Assembly (NCBI RefSeq): GCF_000741575.1
Contig: NZ_JGYV01000021.1
Span: 17,797-73,112, forward strand
Origin: Bifidobacterium cuniculi
Lineage (GTDB): Bacteria; Actinomycetota; Actinomycetes; Actinomycetales; Bifidobacteriaceae
DNA length: 55,316 bases
Direction: 5' to 3'
Position 1 is the stretch's first letter. The number at the start of each line of letters is the position of its first letter. Positions 27,410 through 37,076 of this stretch are shown here, piece by piece. A program made the position numbers and the translations under genes. The notes beneath the pieces were generated by a model. The model saw only the letters and a list, made by a program, of their open reading frames with translations, ran no database searches and was not told where the DNA came from.

Positions 27410-28483
27410 ATGCTCTCGTATATCGGACTGTTCAGCCACTCCTTCCTCTTCGCGCTTACGCTGTGGCCCTTCGTCGCGGCAGTGCTTACGCTGCCCATCC
27501 TCGCGGTGATGTACCACAGGGACCACCGGCTCTACCTGTCCAGCGGGCTCATCGCCTACGTCGCCGTGCTCTACGCGGTCGGCCTGCTCACCTTCACCCT
27601 CTACCCCATGCCGGACGATCCGGCCATGTTCTGTGCCACGCACCGCCTGCTGCCGCAGCTCAACATCATGCAGATCGTGCCGGACGCCATGAGCGGGCTC
27701 GACGGGGTGCTGCAGCTGGTCATGAACGTCGTGTTCTTCCTGCCGATGGGCTTCATGCTGCGCCGTTGGGCACGCTGGCCGTTCTGGATCGCCGCGGTCT
27801 TCGGCTTCGGCTGCTCCGTCTTCATCGAGACGTCCCAGCTCACCGGCTTCTGGGGCCTCTACCCCTGCGCCTACCGGCAGTTCGACGTGGACGACATGCT
27901 CACCAACACCACGGGGGCGGTGCTGGGCTACCTGGTTGCGATGCTCGTGGGGCGGATCTGGCCTACCAAGGACCACGAGGAGACGGGCATCAACGACCAC
28001 CCCGGCTTCGTGCACCGGATGGTGGCGCTCATCATCGACGTGGTCATCATGCAGATCTGCGTGTGGGCGCTCACCATGCCAATCATGTTCGCGTTCACCC
28101 AGGTCGCCACGCGCCTGGAGGACGGCCGCTACACGCTGGGCGAACTGGTCGTGGACACGGACATGACCCGGTGGGTGCCGCGCGTGCTGGCCATCCTGGC
28201 GTTCCTGGTCTTCGAGGTGTGGATCCCGTGGAAGCATCAGGGGCGCACGCTGGGCGGCTCCTACACGCAGATGACGTGCGAGACCGTGCCGCGGCGGGGC
28301 GCCCGGCGCGTGGGCTTCTATGCGGTGCGCACGGTGGTGCTCGGCGCCTGGTACGTGCTGCTGGTGGATGGCATGGGCCGGTGGTTCTGGCTGCTGATGC
28401 TCGGCCTGCTGGTGTGGTGGCTCTTCGCCAAGCGCATGCCGTGGGACCTGGTGCCGGCGGGGCCGGCGGGGAAGGACGACTAG
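27410..28483 (+). CDS. VanZ-like/RDD fusion membrane protein
   Basis: A 357-residue polytopic membrane protein. The first about 190 residues match the VanZ family ([32 protein letters not shown] with the conserved E-T-x-[18 protein letters not shown]). The second half is an RDD-type domain ([20 protein letters not shown] and later helices). VanZ-RDD fusions occur in bifidobacteria; the function is unknown, and there is no vancomycin-resistance cluster here. ATG 27410 is chosen because a TACACT hexamer ends 8 nt before it, as in other leaderless genes of this window; the longer frame upstream is just the hairpin arm. Confidence 0.8.
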   Translation: MLSYIGLFSHSFLFALTLWPFVAAVLTLPILAVMYHRDHRLYLSSGLIAYVAVLYAVGLLTFTLYPMPDDPAMFCATHRLLPQLNIMQIVPDAMSGLDGVLQLVMNVVFFLPMGFMLRRWARWPFWIAAVFGFGCSVFIETSQLTGFWGLYPCAYRQFDVDDMLTNTTGAVLGYLVAMLVGRIWPTKDHEETGINDHPGFVHRMVALIIDVVIMQICVWALTMPIMFAFTQVATRLEDGRYTLGELVVDTDMTRWVPRVLAILAFLVFEVWIPWKHQGRTLGGSYTQMTCETVPRRGARRVGFYAVRTVVLGAWYVLLVDGMGRWFWLLMLGLLVWWLFAKRMPWDLVPAGPAGKDD

Positions 28484-28509
28484 GATGCGCCGGCGCCGGC
28501 GAGCGACGA

Positions 28510-28556
28510 ATCGGTGGTTGTGAGTTGTGACCCGGTCACAACTCACAACCACCGAT
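28510..28556. repeat. Inverted repeat downstream of the VanZ/RDD gene
   Basis: Perfect 23-bp arms (ATCGGTGGTTGTGAGTTGTG...) with an unpaired CCCGG centre. It lies 27 nt after the stop and runs directly into the 12-bp tandem repeat. It has no T-run but would form a stable stem. Confidence 0.85.
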
Positions 28557-28674
28557 GGAAGGGGAGATGGAAGGGGAGATGGAAGGGGAGATGGAAGGGG
28601 AGATGGAAGGGGAGATGGAAGGGGAGATGGAAGGGGAGATGGAAGGGGAGATGGAAGGGGAGATGGAAGGGGAG
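28555..28674. repeat. 12-bp tandem repeat, 10 copies
   Basis: Ten perfect copies of ATGGAAGGGGAG in a row, ending 9 bp before the stop codon of the convergent hlyIII gene. The plus strand is purine-only apart from the T of each unit. The perfect identity suggests recent slippage, so copy number is likely to vary among strains. An open frame (repeated MEGE) is not believed to be a gene. Confidence 0.95.
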
Positions 28675-28683
28675 ATGCACTGC

Positions 28684-29499
28684 CTACCTCATGCTCAGCA
28701 CCACCATGAACAGGGCGATCACGTGGCAGACATAGCCGCCGATGGTACCCAGGTGAAACAGCTCATGGTAGCCGAAGACCTTCGGCCAGGGGTTGGGCTT
28801 GCGCAGGGCGAAGCAGACCGCACCCGCGATGTAGCAGGCGCCGCCTGCGATCACCAGGACCGTCGCGACCGGCCCGATGAACGGCGACTGCCAGAACAGG
28901 TGGATGATGGTGATCGGGGCTAGCCCGAGCACGACGTAGACGATGGTGAAGAGCCAGTCGAGTCCCTCGGGATACACCAGGTGGACGAGCGTGCCGACGA
29001 TGGCGGTGATCCAGATGATGCCGATGTACGTCCAGCACACCACGCGGTTGGACAGTGCGAACAGGAACGGCGTGCAAGTGCCGGCAATCACCAGGAAGAT
29101 GTTCGAGTAGTCAAGGCGGACCAGGACGTCGTCGACCTTGGTGGGGAAGTGGCCGTGACCGAGATGAAGGGCGGCGCTGACGCCGAAGAGCAGCATGATG
29201 GTGGCGCCGTAGACGCTGATGGCCGCCTTCATCCAGCCGCCGGACGCAAGGCAGATGAGGATGACCGACGTGGCGATGGAGAACGGAAAGGCGAGGGTGT
29301 GCAGCCAGCCGCGGGTGAGCGGTTTCTCGGCGAGCATCTGCCGCAGCGCGTTGCGCTCGCGGGTCTGCTTGCGGATGACTTCGATGTGGGCGTCGCGCGC
29401 CTTGTTCTGGCGAAGACGACGGGCGGTGAGGACTTTCCGGGGGCGATCCGTTCTGCGGGCGGATCCGATGCGATGCACGTTCCTATGAACCATGACCAT
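28684..29499 (-). CDS. Hemolysin III / YqfA-type membrane protein
   Basis: A 271-residue protein of the HlyIII/PAQR superfamily with seven predicted helices. It has the superfamily metal motifs: [10 protein letters not shown] early and the C-terminal [17 protein letters not shown] with its two conserved His. Its role is uncertain; the family is linked to lipid metabolism and membrane homeostasis more than to hemolysis. The start is chosen at ATG 29499 because TATGCT ends 7 nt before it; ATG 29511 and 29493 are alternatives. A basic N-terminal extension of about 60 residues precedes the membrane domain. Confidence 0.8.
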   Translation of the reverse strand: MVMVHRNVHRIGSARRTDRPRKVLTARRLRQNKARDAHIEVIRKQTRERNALRQMLAEKPLTRGWLHTLAFPFSIATSVILICLASGGWMKAAISVYGATIMLLFGVSAALHLGHGHFPTKVDDVLVRLDYSNIFLVIAGTCTPFLFALSNRVVCWTYIGIIWITAIVGTLVHLVYPEGLDWLFTIVYVVLGLAPITIIHLFWQSPFIGPVATVLVIAGGACYIAGAVCFALRKPNPWPKVFGYHELFHLGTIGGYVCHVIALFMVVLSMR

Positions 29500-29584
29500 A
29501 GCCACCAGCATAGAAACGACGTCAATATGACACGTGGGGTTCCTCTGTCGGGTGACCTTGCTGTCGGGTGACCTTGCGTTTTAT

Positions 29585-29751
29585 GTCTTTTTTTTCGTTA
29601 GGGCGGGCACCGGAATGGTGTGCTTTCCGCGATTAGGGCGGGCACCGGAATGGGGCTCTCCCCGCTCTAACGCGGGAGAGCCCCATTCCGGTGCCCGCCC
29701 TAATCGCGGAAAGCACACCATTCCGGTGCCCGCCCTAACGAAAAAAAAGAC
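29585..29751. repeat. Giant inverted repeat between gdhA and hlyIII
   Basis: Arms of about 80 bp with one bulged C and a TCTAAC loop. Each arm starts with GTC plus eight T (or the A-run on the other side). It then carries the module TTAGGGCGGGCACCGGAATG twice, a relative of E3. Both strands therefore have a stem with a long T-run, as expected for a bidirectional terminator after gdhA. Confidence 0.94.
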
Positions 29752-29786
29752 GACCAATGCGGACATCCGGGACGCAGCGCAGCGAA

Positions 29787-31139
<1,353 letters not shown>

Positions 31140-31173
31140 TCATTTCTGTTTGCGAATGGGCAAAATCAGCATC

Positions 31174-31203
31174 ATTCTAAAGACGCTGTGAACGATTGCA
31201 CAA
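31174..31203 (-). promoter_or_regulatory. gdhA promoter
   Basis: On the minus strand TTGTGC (31203-31198) and TAGAAT (31179-31174) are 18 nt apart, a plausible housekeeping promoter. It would start transcription about 35 nt before the gdhA ATG. Confidence 0.5.
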
Positions 31204-31211
31204 GTGCTTAT

Positions 31212-32399
31212 TCAGTTTTTGGATTGCCGGGCATGCCACGGCAACCAGATCGCCCACGCCACCGGCATGGTCAGCGCAAGCAGCGGGTAGAACCACAGGT
31301 CGGGCAGCGACTGGTAGAGCGCGCCGCCGATGAGCGGGCCGATGAACATGCCTAGGTCGATGCCCGCGTAATACGTCGTGTTCGCCATGCCGCTGCGCTC
31401 CTTGCCGGCGATGGTGACGGCGTTGGCCTGCGTGACCGAGCTCATCAGGCCGTAGCTGCCCGCGGTGAGCACGGCCGCCGCCGCCAGCAGCGGCAGGCTG
31501 CGCATGAAGGTCAGGCAGGCGAGCATGCCGAGGTTGCAGGCGGTGCAGGTGACCATCCAGAATGCAAACGATTTCGTGTCGAACCAGTTGCGCAGCAGGA
31601 TGCGCACGATGAGCAGCACGACCGCGTAGATCGGGAAGTAGACGGAGACGTCGGTGCCCATGTGACGCTCGGCGGCGATGCTCACGAGGAAGGACTGGTT
31701 GGCGAAGTAGGGGATGCCGAACATCATGAAGATGACGGCGATGGGCACGACGCGCGGCTCGAACAGCGTGTGCAGGCGCAGCGGTGTACGCTGCGCCTGC
31801 GCCGTGGCCAACGGGCGGCCGGCATCGCGGACGCACAGGGCGAGCACGACGACCGCGGCGGCCAGCGCGGCGGCGATGAGGAAGGCGGGCCGGTAGCCGA
31901 TTGTCGCCGAGGCGCGGATGCCCAGGTCGGGGCCGACTGCCTGTGCCAACGCATTCATCGTACCGTAGAGCCCCATGCCAGCTCCCATGCGTTCGATCGG
32001 CAGCAGCATCGCCAGCCATGCGGACAGGCATACGGAGATGCATGCGAAGCCCACGCCGTTGAGGATGCGCGCGCACAGCAGCATCGCCGCGTTCGTGCAG
32101 CAGGCGTACCAGACGTTCGCGATGACGTAGAGACCGCCGCCGACGATGGCGAGCCGGCGCTTGCTGGTGCGGTCAGCGAGGCGGCCGGCGACGGGGCGGC
32201 AGAACAGCGCGGTCAGCGAGAGGGCGCCGGCGACCAGTCCCATCACGGTGCCGTCGGCGCCGAGCTTGCCTGCGAAGCCCGCGATGATGGGGGATGCGAG
32301 CATGCTGGCGCTCATGAAACAGAAGGTGGCGGCCATGATCAGCACGATATCGCGGCTGAGCAGGCGCGCGGGACGAGGCTTGGGTTGGGGGCTGGGCAT
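31212..32399 (-). CDS. MFS transporter
   Basis: A 395-residue major facilitator with about twelve helices. The conserved loop 2-3 motif is GRLADRTSKRRLAIVGGGL. The first helix (DIVLIMAATFCFMSASMLASPI) and the overall pattern resemble drug or metabolite exporters of the AraJ/arabinose-efflux type; the substrate is unknown. ATG 32399 is chosen because a TACAAT hexamer ends 7 nt before it, indicating a leaderless transcript; ATG 32408 is the alternative but overlaps that hexamer. It has no partner gene in an operon. Confidence 0.85.
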   Translation of the reverse strand: MPSPQPKPRPARLLSRDIVLIMAATFCFMSASMLASPIIAGFAGKLGADGTVMGLVAGALSLTALFCRPVAGRLADRTSKRRLAIVGGGLYVIANVWYACCTNAAMLLCARILNGVGFACISVCLSAWLAMLLPIERMGAGMGLYGTMNALAQAVGPDLGIRASATIGYRPAFLIAAALAAAVVVLALCVRDAGRPLATAQAQRTPLRLHTLFEPRVVPIAVIFMMFGIPYFANQSFLVSIAAERHMGTDVSVYFPIYAVVLLIVRILLRNWFDTKSFAFWMVTCTACNLGMLACLTFMRSLPLLAAAAVLTAGSYGLMSSVTQANAVTIAGKERSGMANTTYYAGIDLGMFIGPLIGGALYQSLPDLWFYPLLALTMPVAWAIWLPWHARQSKN

Positions 32400-32406
32400 G
32401 CGGCTC

Positions 32407-32412
32407 ATTGTA
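32407..32412 (-). promoter_or_regulatory. -10 element of the MFS gene (leaderless)
   Basis: TACAAT on the minus strand, 7 nt before ATG 32399. The predicted transcript starts at or next to the start codon. The same geometry is seen before the pentapeptide, CNNM, ThrE, SCP-like and response-regulator genes. Confidence 0.55.
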
Positions 32413-32467
32413 AGGGCTGCGCGGGTGTGACGCCCACAGCGCAGCATCGCGAGGCCGGTCGGTTCTC

Positions 32468-32505
32468 GAAAAAAATACGGGTTTTCGTAAAAGCTTTTGC
32501 GCTGA
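32468..32505. repeat. E2-like single arm in the MFS-mscL intergenic region
   Basis: CGAAAAAAATACGGG followed by TTTTCGTAAAAGCTTTTG partly resembles the E2 element (CTCTCG, T-run, CGTGATATTTC). No mirrored partner is present. A GC-rich stem (GCTGCGC...GCGCAGC, about 32415-32443) lies beside it. The rest of 32409-32677 holds the divergent promoters of the MFS gene and mscL. Confidence 0.35.
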
Positions 32506-32677
32506 ACGCTTGAAGATGGAAGGTCACGGCGTTTCCTGGCCGGTGCACGACCACAATGAAACCAGTAGCTTCCGGGTACAACATCCCCGCCCGGGGCCTC
32601 CTCGCCCACCGAACGCCCGTCAGGGGCAGTGGTGTGCGTGCAACAGGAGCAAGAGAAAACACAAAAGGAGTGTAATC

Positions 32678-33154
32678 ATGCTGGACGGTTTCAAGAAATT
32701 CATCGCGCGAGGCAACATGGTCGACATGGCGGTCGGTGTCGTCATGGGCGGTGCCGTGACCGCAGTGGTCAACGCCATCGTGGAGGGCGTCATCAACCCG
32801 TTCATTGCCATGATCTTCGGCAAGCCGAACATGGACGGCCTGCTCGCCTTCACCGTGAACAACTCCACCGTGTCCTTCGGCATGGTGCTCGGCTCGATCA
32901 TCAACTTCCTGATCATTGCGGCCGCCGTGTACTTCTGCATCATCGTGCCGATCAACAAGATGCGTGACCTCTCCGAGAAGGCCATGGCCAAGCTCAAGAA
33001 GAACGACGCCGACGTGGCCGCTTCCCAGCCCGACCTGAGCCCGGAGGAACAGACCGTGATACTCCTGCAGGACATCCGCAACCAGCTGGCCGCGCAGAAC
33101 GGCGCCGCCGATGCCGCCAAGGCGAGCGTGACCGTGGAGCCGGCCCAGAAGTAG
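32678..33154 (+). CDS. mscL: Large-conductance mechanosensitive channel MscL
   Basis: Releases solutes during hypo-osmotic shock. The 158-residue product has the invariant start LDGFKKFIARGNMVDMAVGV with the gate-forming first helix, the conserved GMVLGSIINFLIIAAAVYF second helix, and a cytoplasmic bundle (QTVILLQDIRNQLA). It is slightly longer than E. coli MscL because of an acidic C-terminal linker. The ATG at 32678 has AAAAGGAG at optimal spacing. It converges on the response regulator across a giant repeat. Confidence 0.96.
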   Translation: MLDGFKKFIARGNMVDMAVGVVMGGAVTAVVNAIVEGVINPFIAMIFGKPNMDGLLAFTVNNSTVSFGMVLGSIINFLIIAAAVYFCIIVPINKMRDLSEKAMAKLKKNDADVAASQPDLSPEEQTVILLQDIRNQLAAQNGAADAAKASVTVEPAQK

Positions 33155-33202
33155 GCAGCAAGCCTTCCATCGTTGCCGATGTCCTTTTCTTTCCCCCTTC
33201 GT

Positions 33203-33334
33203 AATTAAAGCGGGCACCCGCACGAGGGTGATTCCGAAATTAAAGCGGGCACCGAGTCGAAGAACGGAGAAAACCTTCGACTCGGTGCCCGCTTTAACTT
33301 CGGAATCACCCTCGTGCGGGTGCCCGCTTTAATT
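33203..33334. repeat. Giant inverted repeat between convergent mscL and the response regulator
   Basis: Arms of 60 bp with one mismatch and a 12-nt loop (AACGGAGAAAAC). Each arm carries the E3 module twice: outer AATTAAAGCGGGCACCCG and inner TTAAAGCGGGCACCGAGTCG. The two copies are separated by GAGGGTGATTCCGAA. This double-E3 layout is shared with the murJ-ridA repeat. Confidence 0.94.
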
Positions 33335-33374
33335 CAGTGAGTGGATGAGTGTATTGTGTATATGGACTTGGGGC

Positions 33375-34052
33375 TCAGTCGAGATCAGCACGCTCCACCA
33401 GCCGCGCCATCTGGATCCTGCCCATGCCCAGACGCTCGCTTGCGGCGGACAGGTGCGCCTTCGCGGTGCGCTCCGAAATGAACATGCGCTGGGCGATCTG
33501 TGCATTCGTACAGCCTTGCGCGGCCAGGAGCACGGCCTCACGCTCACGCTCGGGCAGGGCGTCCAGCAGTGCACGGGCCTCCTGGCGACGGCTGGCCGGC
33601 TGGTCGAGGTAGATGTCGTTGATGAGCTGGCGCTGGCTGGCGGGATTGAACTGCGGCTCGCCGTGCACCACGCCCGTGACGCGCCGGATGATGTCTTCCG
33701 GGGAGTCGGTCTTCGAGATGAACCCCTCAGCCCCAGCCTCGACGGCCCGGTCCACGTTGCCGGAAGTGCCCAGCGACGTGAGCATGAGTACGTGTGGAGG
33801 ATGGGGGAGTGCCCGCAGATGGCGCGTGGTGGCGATGCCGTCCATGTCCGGCATCGCGATGTCCACGAGCGCCACGTCCACACCGCCTTCCTGCACGGTC
33901 TGGACCGCCTGAAGTCCCGACGTACAGATGGCCGTGACCGTCATGGTGCCGTCGGAGTAGTCGCCGAGGATCAAGCGCATGGCCTGTCCGATCAACGGGT
34001 CGTCGTCGACGACGACCACACGGATGGGCTGGTTCTGGTTGCTCTCGGACAC
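33375..34052 (-). CDS. NarL/FixJ-type response regulator
   Basis: A 225-residue two-component regulator. The receiver domain has the acidic pocket at D16-D18, the phosphorylation site D64 (ALVDIAMPDMDG) and the conserved lysine in GFISKTDS. The C-terminal LuxR helix-turn-helix contains LPERERE, TNAQIAQRMFISERTAKAHL. The start is GTG 34052, 8 nt after a TATGAT hexamer, so the mRNA is probably leaderless. The histidine kinase gene lies directly upstream in the same direction and is the obvious partner. Confidence 0.93.
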   Translation of the reverse strand: MSESNQNQPIRVVVVDDDPLIGQAMRLILGDYSDGTMTVTAICTSGLQAVQTVQEGGVDVALVDIAMPDMDGIATTRHLRALPHPPHVLMLTSLGTSGNVDRAVEAGAEGFISKTDSPEDIIRRVTGVVHGEPQFNPASQRQLINDIYLDQPASRRQEARALLDALPEREREAVLLAAQGCTNAQIAQRMFISERTAKAHLSAASERLGMGRIQMARLVERADLD

Positions 34053-34101
34053 GGTTCACCATCATAGCGCCACGGGCCCGGCAGCATCGCATCCTACACT
34101 C

Positions 34102-35526
34102 CTACGCCTCATCCGCGGCCGTCCGTTCCGTCTGCGGACTCCAAGGCAGCATGACATCCAGGTGGAAGACGCGGTGGGCGTCGAAGCCGTACCGGCATTG
34201 GCCTCCGCACTGGCGCACCCGCTCGGCAAGGCCCGCCAAGCCAGTGCCACTGCGCCCGGCAGGACGTCCGGCAGGTGCGGCCTCTCTCCCCGATGCCGTC
34301 GCCGTCGGTGCCCTGGCCGGCATCGGGGCCGTCGATGCCGGGGCTCCGGTCGGATTGCTCACGTGTACGTGAATGCCGGCAGCGGGTCCGGCGTCCACCT
34401 GCAGGCTCACCGGCGCGCCGGGTGCATGCCGCCGGGCGTTCGTCAGCCCTTCCTGCACCACGCGGTACGCCAGTTTTCCGACGCCCTCGTCGAGCGATCC
34501 CAGGCTGCGTACGTCAATCCACGTATTGAGCTGCATGCCCGCGGCCCGCACGTCACCCACCAGCGCGTCCAGCGCCTCGCGCGTCAACGCCGTCCCATCG
34601 GTCGGCTCGAACAGCTCCCGATGTGCGTCCGGATGGCGCAGCGTGTCGATCACCATGTGCGCCTCGTCCAGAGCGCCTGCCGCCTGCCGGCGGATATCCT
34701 GCGCGCTGACCGACAGCTGCCTCATCTGGGGAAGCCAGTCCTCCGCCTCGGGACTGTCCTCCATCTGCGTGGCCAGGCGGTGTACGCCGGCCTGCAAGGC
34801 GCTCGCGTTGAGCGCCAGCAGCGACAGGGAATGGGCGAGCGTGTCGTGTGCCTCCGCAGCCACTGCATCGGCGAAGGCGCGCGCGTCGAGGTCCTGCCGC
34901 AGCGTCGTCATGTGCGACTCGGCGGCCGTGGCCTGTTCGTGGGCCAGGTGGGCGGCGGCGCGCTGACGGATGTAGAAACCGATGAACATGGCCGCCACGC
35001 TCATGGCGACACCGGCCGCGATGGTCACGGCGACGAGGACCGGCTGCGTGACCATCGTCTCGACGGGCACGTTGTAGCTGGGGCCGGTCCCGGGCCTGGC
35101 GAAGACCAGCTGCCAGATCGAGGCGTCGGGCGCGCGCAGTGCGTCGGTCAGCTGGCAGGCGACGGCGGTGCCCGTACCGGCGGCCATCGCCCAGCCGATG
35201 GTGCGCTGGTCGTTGCGCCGCGCAATCAGTGCGCTCAGCGCCATCAGCGTCATCGTGGAACCGAAGGGCAGCAGCACGGAAAGCGCGCAGGCCGTCCAGA
35301 ACGTGCCCACGGGATGTTCGTTGCGGGCCAACAGCACCAGGCCGGAGGGAATCGCCAGCAGGGTGCACAGCGTGAGCCAGACGAACCAAGGGCTCGACTG
35401 TGTGGCATTGTTGGCGGCGTAGGCGACCTGCAGGAGGTTCATGAAACTGGCAATGGGCACCATGAGTGCAGTGCACCACCGACGGGTGCGTACGGGGATG
35501 TCCGTGGGGGTGCTCATGCTGCTCAT
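34102..35526 (-). CDS. HisKA_3-type sensor histidine kinase
   Basis: Membrane sensor kinase paired with the downstream regulator. About six membrane helices fill the first 190 residues, without a recognisable extracellular sensor domain. The phosphoacceptor motif is AEAHDTLAHSLSLLALN (His at about residue 227). The ATPase N-box is YRVVQEGLTNARRHAPG. A Pro/Ala-rich insert with many low-complexity residues interrupts the ATPase domain before the G-box GTGLAGLAERVRQCGG. The start is uncertain: ATG 35526 is 7 nt after a CATGAT, and 35538, 35535 and 35517 are alternatives. The signal is unknown. Confidence 0.88.
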   Translation of the reverse strand: MSSMSTPTDIPVRTRRWCTALMVPIASFMNLLQVAYAANNATQSSPWFVWLTLCTLLAIPSGLVLLARNEHPVGTFWTACALSVLLPFGSTMTLMALSALIARRNDQRTIGWAMAAGTGTAVACQLTDALRAPDASIWQLVFARPGTGPSYNVPVETMVTQPVLVAVTIAAGVAMSVAAMFIGFYIRQRAAAHLAHEQATAAESHMTTLRQDLDARAFADAVAAEAHDTLAHSLSLLALNASALQAGVHRLATQMEDSPEAEDWLPQMRQLSVSAQDIRRQAAGALDEAHMVIDTLRHPDAHRELFEPTDGTALTREALDALVGDVRAAGMQLNTWIDVRSLGSLDEGVGKLAYRVVQEGLTNARRHAPGAPVSLQVDAGPAAGIHVHVSNPTGAPASTAPMPARAPTATASGREAAPAGRPAGRSGTGLAGLAERVRQCGGQCRYGFDAHRVFHLDVMLPWSPQTERTAADEA

Positions 35527-35617
35527 GCTGTCCATCATGCCACGCGAGGCCGCGACACGGACAGGGCGGATGGGGCATGGATGCGTGGCATGTCTTGCCC
35601 GGTCGGGCATTCAGGTA

Positions 35618-35631
35618 TGTCCTTTCGGACA
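35618..35631. promoter_or_regulatory. Short palindrome upstream of the DUF5067 gene
   Basis: TGTCCTTTCGGACA, a 5-bp inverted repeat with a 4-nt centre, lies in the region between the divergent kinase and DUF5067 genes. It could be a regulator-binding site, for instance of the neighbouring response regulator. No second copy was found, so this remains a weak call. Confidence 0.25.
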
Positions 35632-35712
35632 CTGGTGCCGGCGGCCCGGAACCCCTAGAGTCAGGGACATCAGTGGCCGTGTCTGGCGGCCGGGGAGAAA
35701 GAAGGACGCATC

Positions 35713-36522
35713 ATGACACAGCAACCCATGGCACCGCAGGGACAGCCGGTGCAACCGCCACAGCAGCCGATGCCGCAGCAGCCGAAGGGCACCAGCGTGT
35801 GCGGCATCCTCGGCGTCATCTTCGGCGCGATCGGCCTCGTGCTGAGCTTCATCCCGATCATCAACAACGCCGCCTTCTTCTTCGGCCTCATCGGCGCGAT
35901 CTTGGCCATCGTGGCCATCGTCGGCACCTTCCGCGGCAAGAGGAACGGCAAGGTGCTGGCCATCGTCGGCGCGGTGCTGTCCGTGCTGTCGATCGTGATC
36001 ACCCTGAGCATGCAGGCATCGTTCAGCAAGGCCATCGACGAGGCGACCGGCACGGCGTCGTCTTCGATGTCGACGTCATCCTCGACGTCGGCCTCGGCTG
36101 ACAGTGACGGCAGCGCCGCCGGCGACGATGCGCAGGACGGCGTGCAGGACCAGGAGGGCGACCTCGAGGATGCACACGTGAAGATCGTCTCCGCCGTGAA
36201 GTCCGTGGACGACTACGAGGGGCAGCCGACCGTGCTCGTGACCTATGAGTGGACGAACAAGACCGACAAGAACACCTCGTTCATGGTGGCGACCTCGGAC
36301 AAGGTCTTCCAGAACGGCCAGCAGCTCGACACCGCGATGTACGGCATGGACGCGCCGGAAGGCTACGACTCCGGTTCGAGCATGAAGGACCTGCAGCCCG
36401 GCGCCACCGGTACGGTGACCCAGGCCTACGTACTCAAGGACGATTCGCCGGTGACCGTGGAGGTGACCGACCTGTTCTCGATGGACGACAAGGCCAAGGT
36501 GGCGCATACCTTCGACCTGTAA
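35713..36522 (+). CDS. DUF5067 domain membrane-anchored protein
   Basis: A 269-residue surface protein. A Gln/Pro-rich start is followed by two membrane helices (GILGVIFGAIGLVLSFIPII and a second near residues 55-72), a third near residues 80-97, then a Ser/Asp-rich linker. The C-terminal 120 residues resemble the DUF5067 domain (YEWTNKTDKNTSFMVATSDK, SSMKDLQPG), a beta-rich extracellular domain common in Firmicutes and bifidobacteria. Function unknown. The ATG at 35713 has AAGGA 8 nt upstream. It diverges from the sensor kinase, so a regulatory link is possible. Confidence 0.8.
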   Translation: MTQQPMAPQGQPVQPPQQPMPQQPKGTSVCGILGVIFGAIGLVLSFIPIINNAAFFFGLIGAILAIVAIVGTFRGKRNGKVLAIVGAVLSVLSIVITLSMQASFSKAIDEATGTASSSMSTSSSTSASADSDGSAAGDDAQDGVQDQEGDLEDAHVKIVSAVKSVDDYEGQPTVLVTYEWTNKTDKNTSFMVATSDKVFQNGQQLDTAMYGMDAPEGYDSGSSMKDLQPGATGTVTQAYVLKDDSPVTVEVTDLFSMDDKAKVAHTFDL

Positions 36523-36523
36523 G

Positions 36524-36597
36524 CGTTGGCCGTAATGCCCTTTTGAGAAATCTCTCGTTGCTTCGCGAGATTTCTCAAAAGGGCATTACGGCCAACG
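36524..36597. repeat. Inverted repeat after the DUF5067 gene with an E2 core
   Basis: Arms of 37 bp around a short loop, starting 1 nt after the stop codon. The core is the E2-like GAGAAATCTCTCG/CGCGAGATTTCTC with one mismatch; the outer part (CGTTGGCCGTAATGCCC) is locus-specific. Here the E2 element is central and not at the ends, the reverse of the dnaA repeat. Confidence 0.93.
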
Positions 36598-36732
36598 GCG
36601 TGCATCTGCCTTGGCACCAGGTCAGCGCCTTTCAGCGCCCTTCATTGTCCAGCGTGCGCCCAACGTGCAATTTGACATCGGAAAAACACCTGAAAACGCC
36701 CAGAACCACATGGTGCCCAGAAAACGGAAAGA

Positions 36733-36759
36733 CCCTTGAAAACCGCATGGTTTCAAGGG
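36733..36759 (-). terminator. Terminator of the tRNA-Ile/tRNA-Ala unit
   Basis: On the minus strand CCCTTGAAA pairs with TTTCAAGGG around a 9-nt loop, 9 nt after the tRNA-Ala 3' end. The T-rich stretch TCTTTCCGTTTT follows. This is a simple intrinsic terminator. The stretch 36598-36732 holds nothing else that I recognise. Confidence 0.7.
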
Positions 36760-36768
36760 AATCACGGG

Positions 36769-36841
36769 TGGAGCTACCCGGGTTCGAACCGGGGACCCTC
36801 TGCTTGCAAAGCAGATGCGCTACCAGCTGCGCTATAGCCCC
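36769..36841 (-). tRNA. tRNA-Ala (anticodon TGC)
   Basis: A 73-nt cloverleaf on the minus strand starting GGGGCTATAGCGCAG, anticodon loop CTTTGCAAG, T-arm GGTTCGAACC and discriminator A. CCA is not encoded (CCC follows the discriminator position), so the CCA enzyme must add it. It is 34 nt downstream of tRNA-Ile and probably co-transcribed. Confidence 0.96.
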
Positions 36842-36875
36842 GAAAAGGGAAAATCCGTGAGAAGATCTTCCCCGG

Positions 36876-36949
36876 TGGGCCCGGGAGGACTTGAACCTCC
36901 GACCTCATCCTTATCAGGGATGCGCTCTAACCACCTGAGCTACGGGCCC
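36876..36949 (-). tRNA. tRNA-Ile (anticodon GAT)
   Basis: A 74-nt cloverleaf on the minus strand starting GGGCCCGTAGCTCAGG, anticodon loop CTGATAAGG, T-arm GGTTCAAGTCC and discriminator A. CCA is not encoded. The Ile-Ala pair is the one usually found after gyrA in actinobacteria or inside rRNA operons; here it stands alone. Confidence 0.96.
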
Positions 36950-37060
36950 AATCAGTCGCGTTACGCAACAGAGATAAAGAATAGCCAGCGAGTCAGACGA
37001 GCGCAAGTCCGGCGTGTCGCTTGCGGGTACGACGGAAACCACTGCTTTGTCCTTGAGGAT

Positions 37061-37076
37061 GCGAACAATTGTTCGC
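37061..37076. promoter_or_regulatory. LexA-like SOS operator
   Basis: GCGAACAATTGTTCGC is a perfect 16-bp palindrome containing CGAAC-N4-GTTCG, the Gram-positive and actinobacterial LexA consensus. It touches the ATG at 37077 of the metallopeptidase gene, where a bound repressor would block transcription. It is the only such site I noticed in the window. Confidence 0.65.

Noticed and set aside
28555..28923. Open frame encoding repeated MEGE
   Set aside because: It is the 12-bp tandem repeat read in frame and then runs antisense into hlyIII; no ribosome site.
29581..29766. Palindromic open frame with near-identical protein on both strands
   Set aside because: It is simply the giant inverted repeat at 29585-29751 read in either direction.
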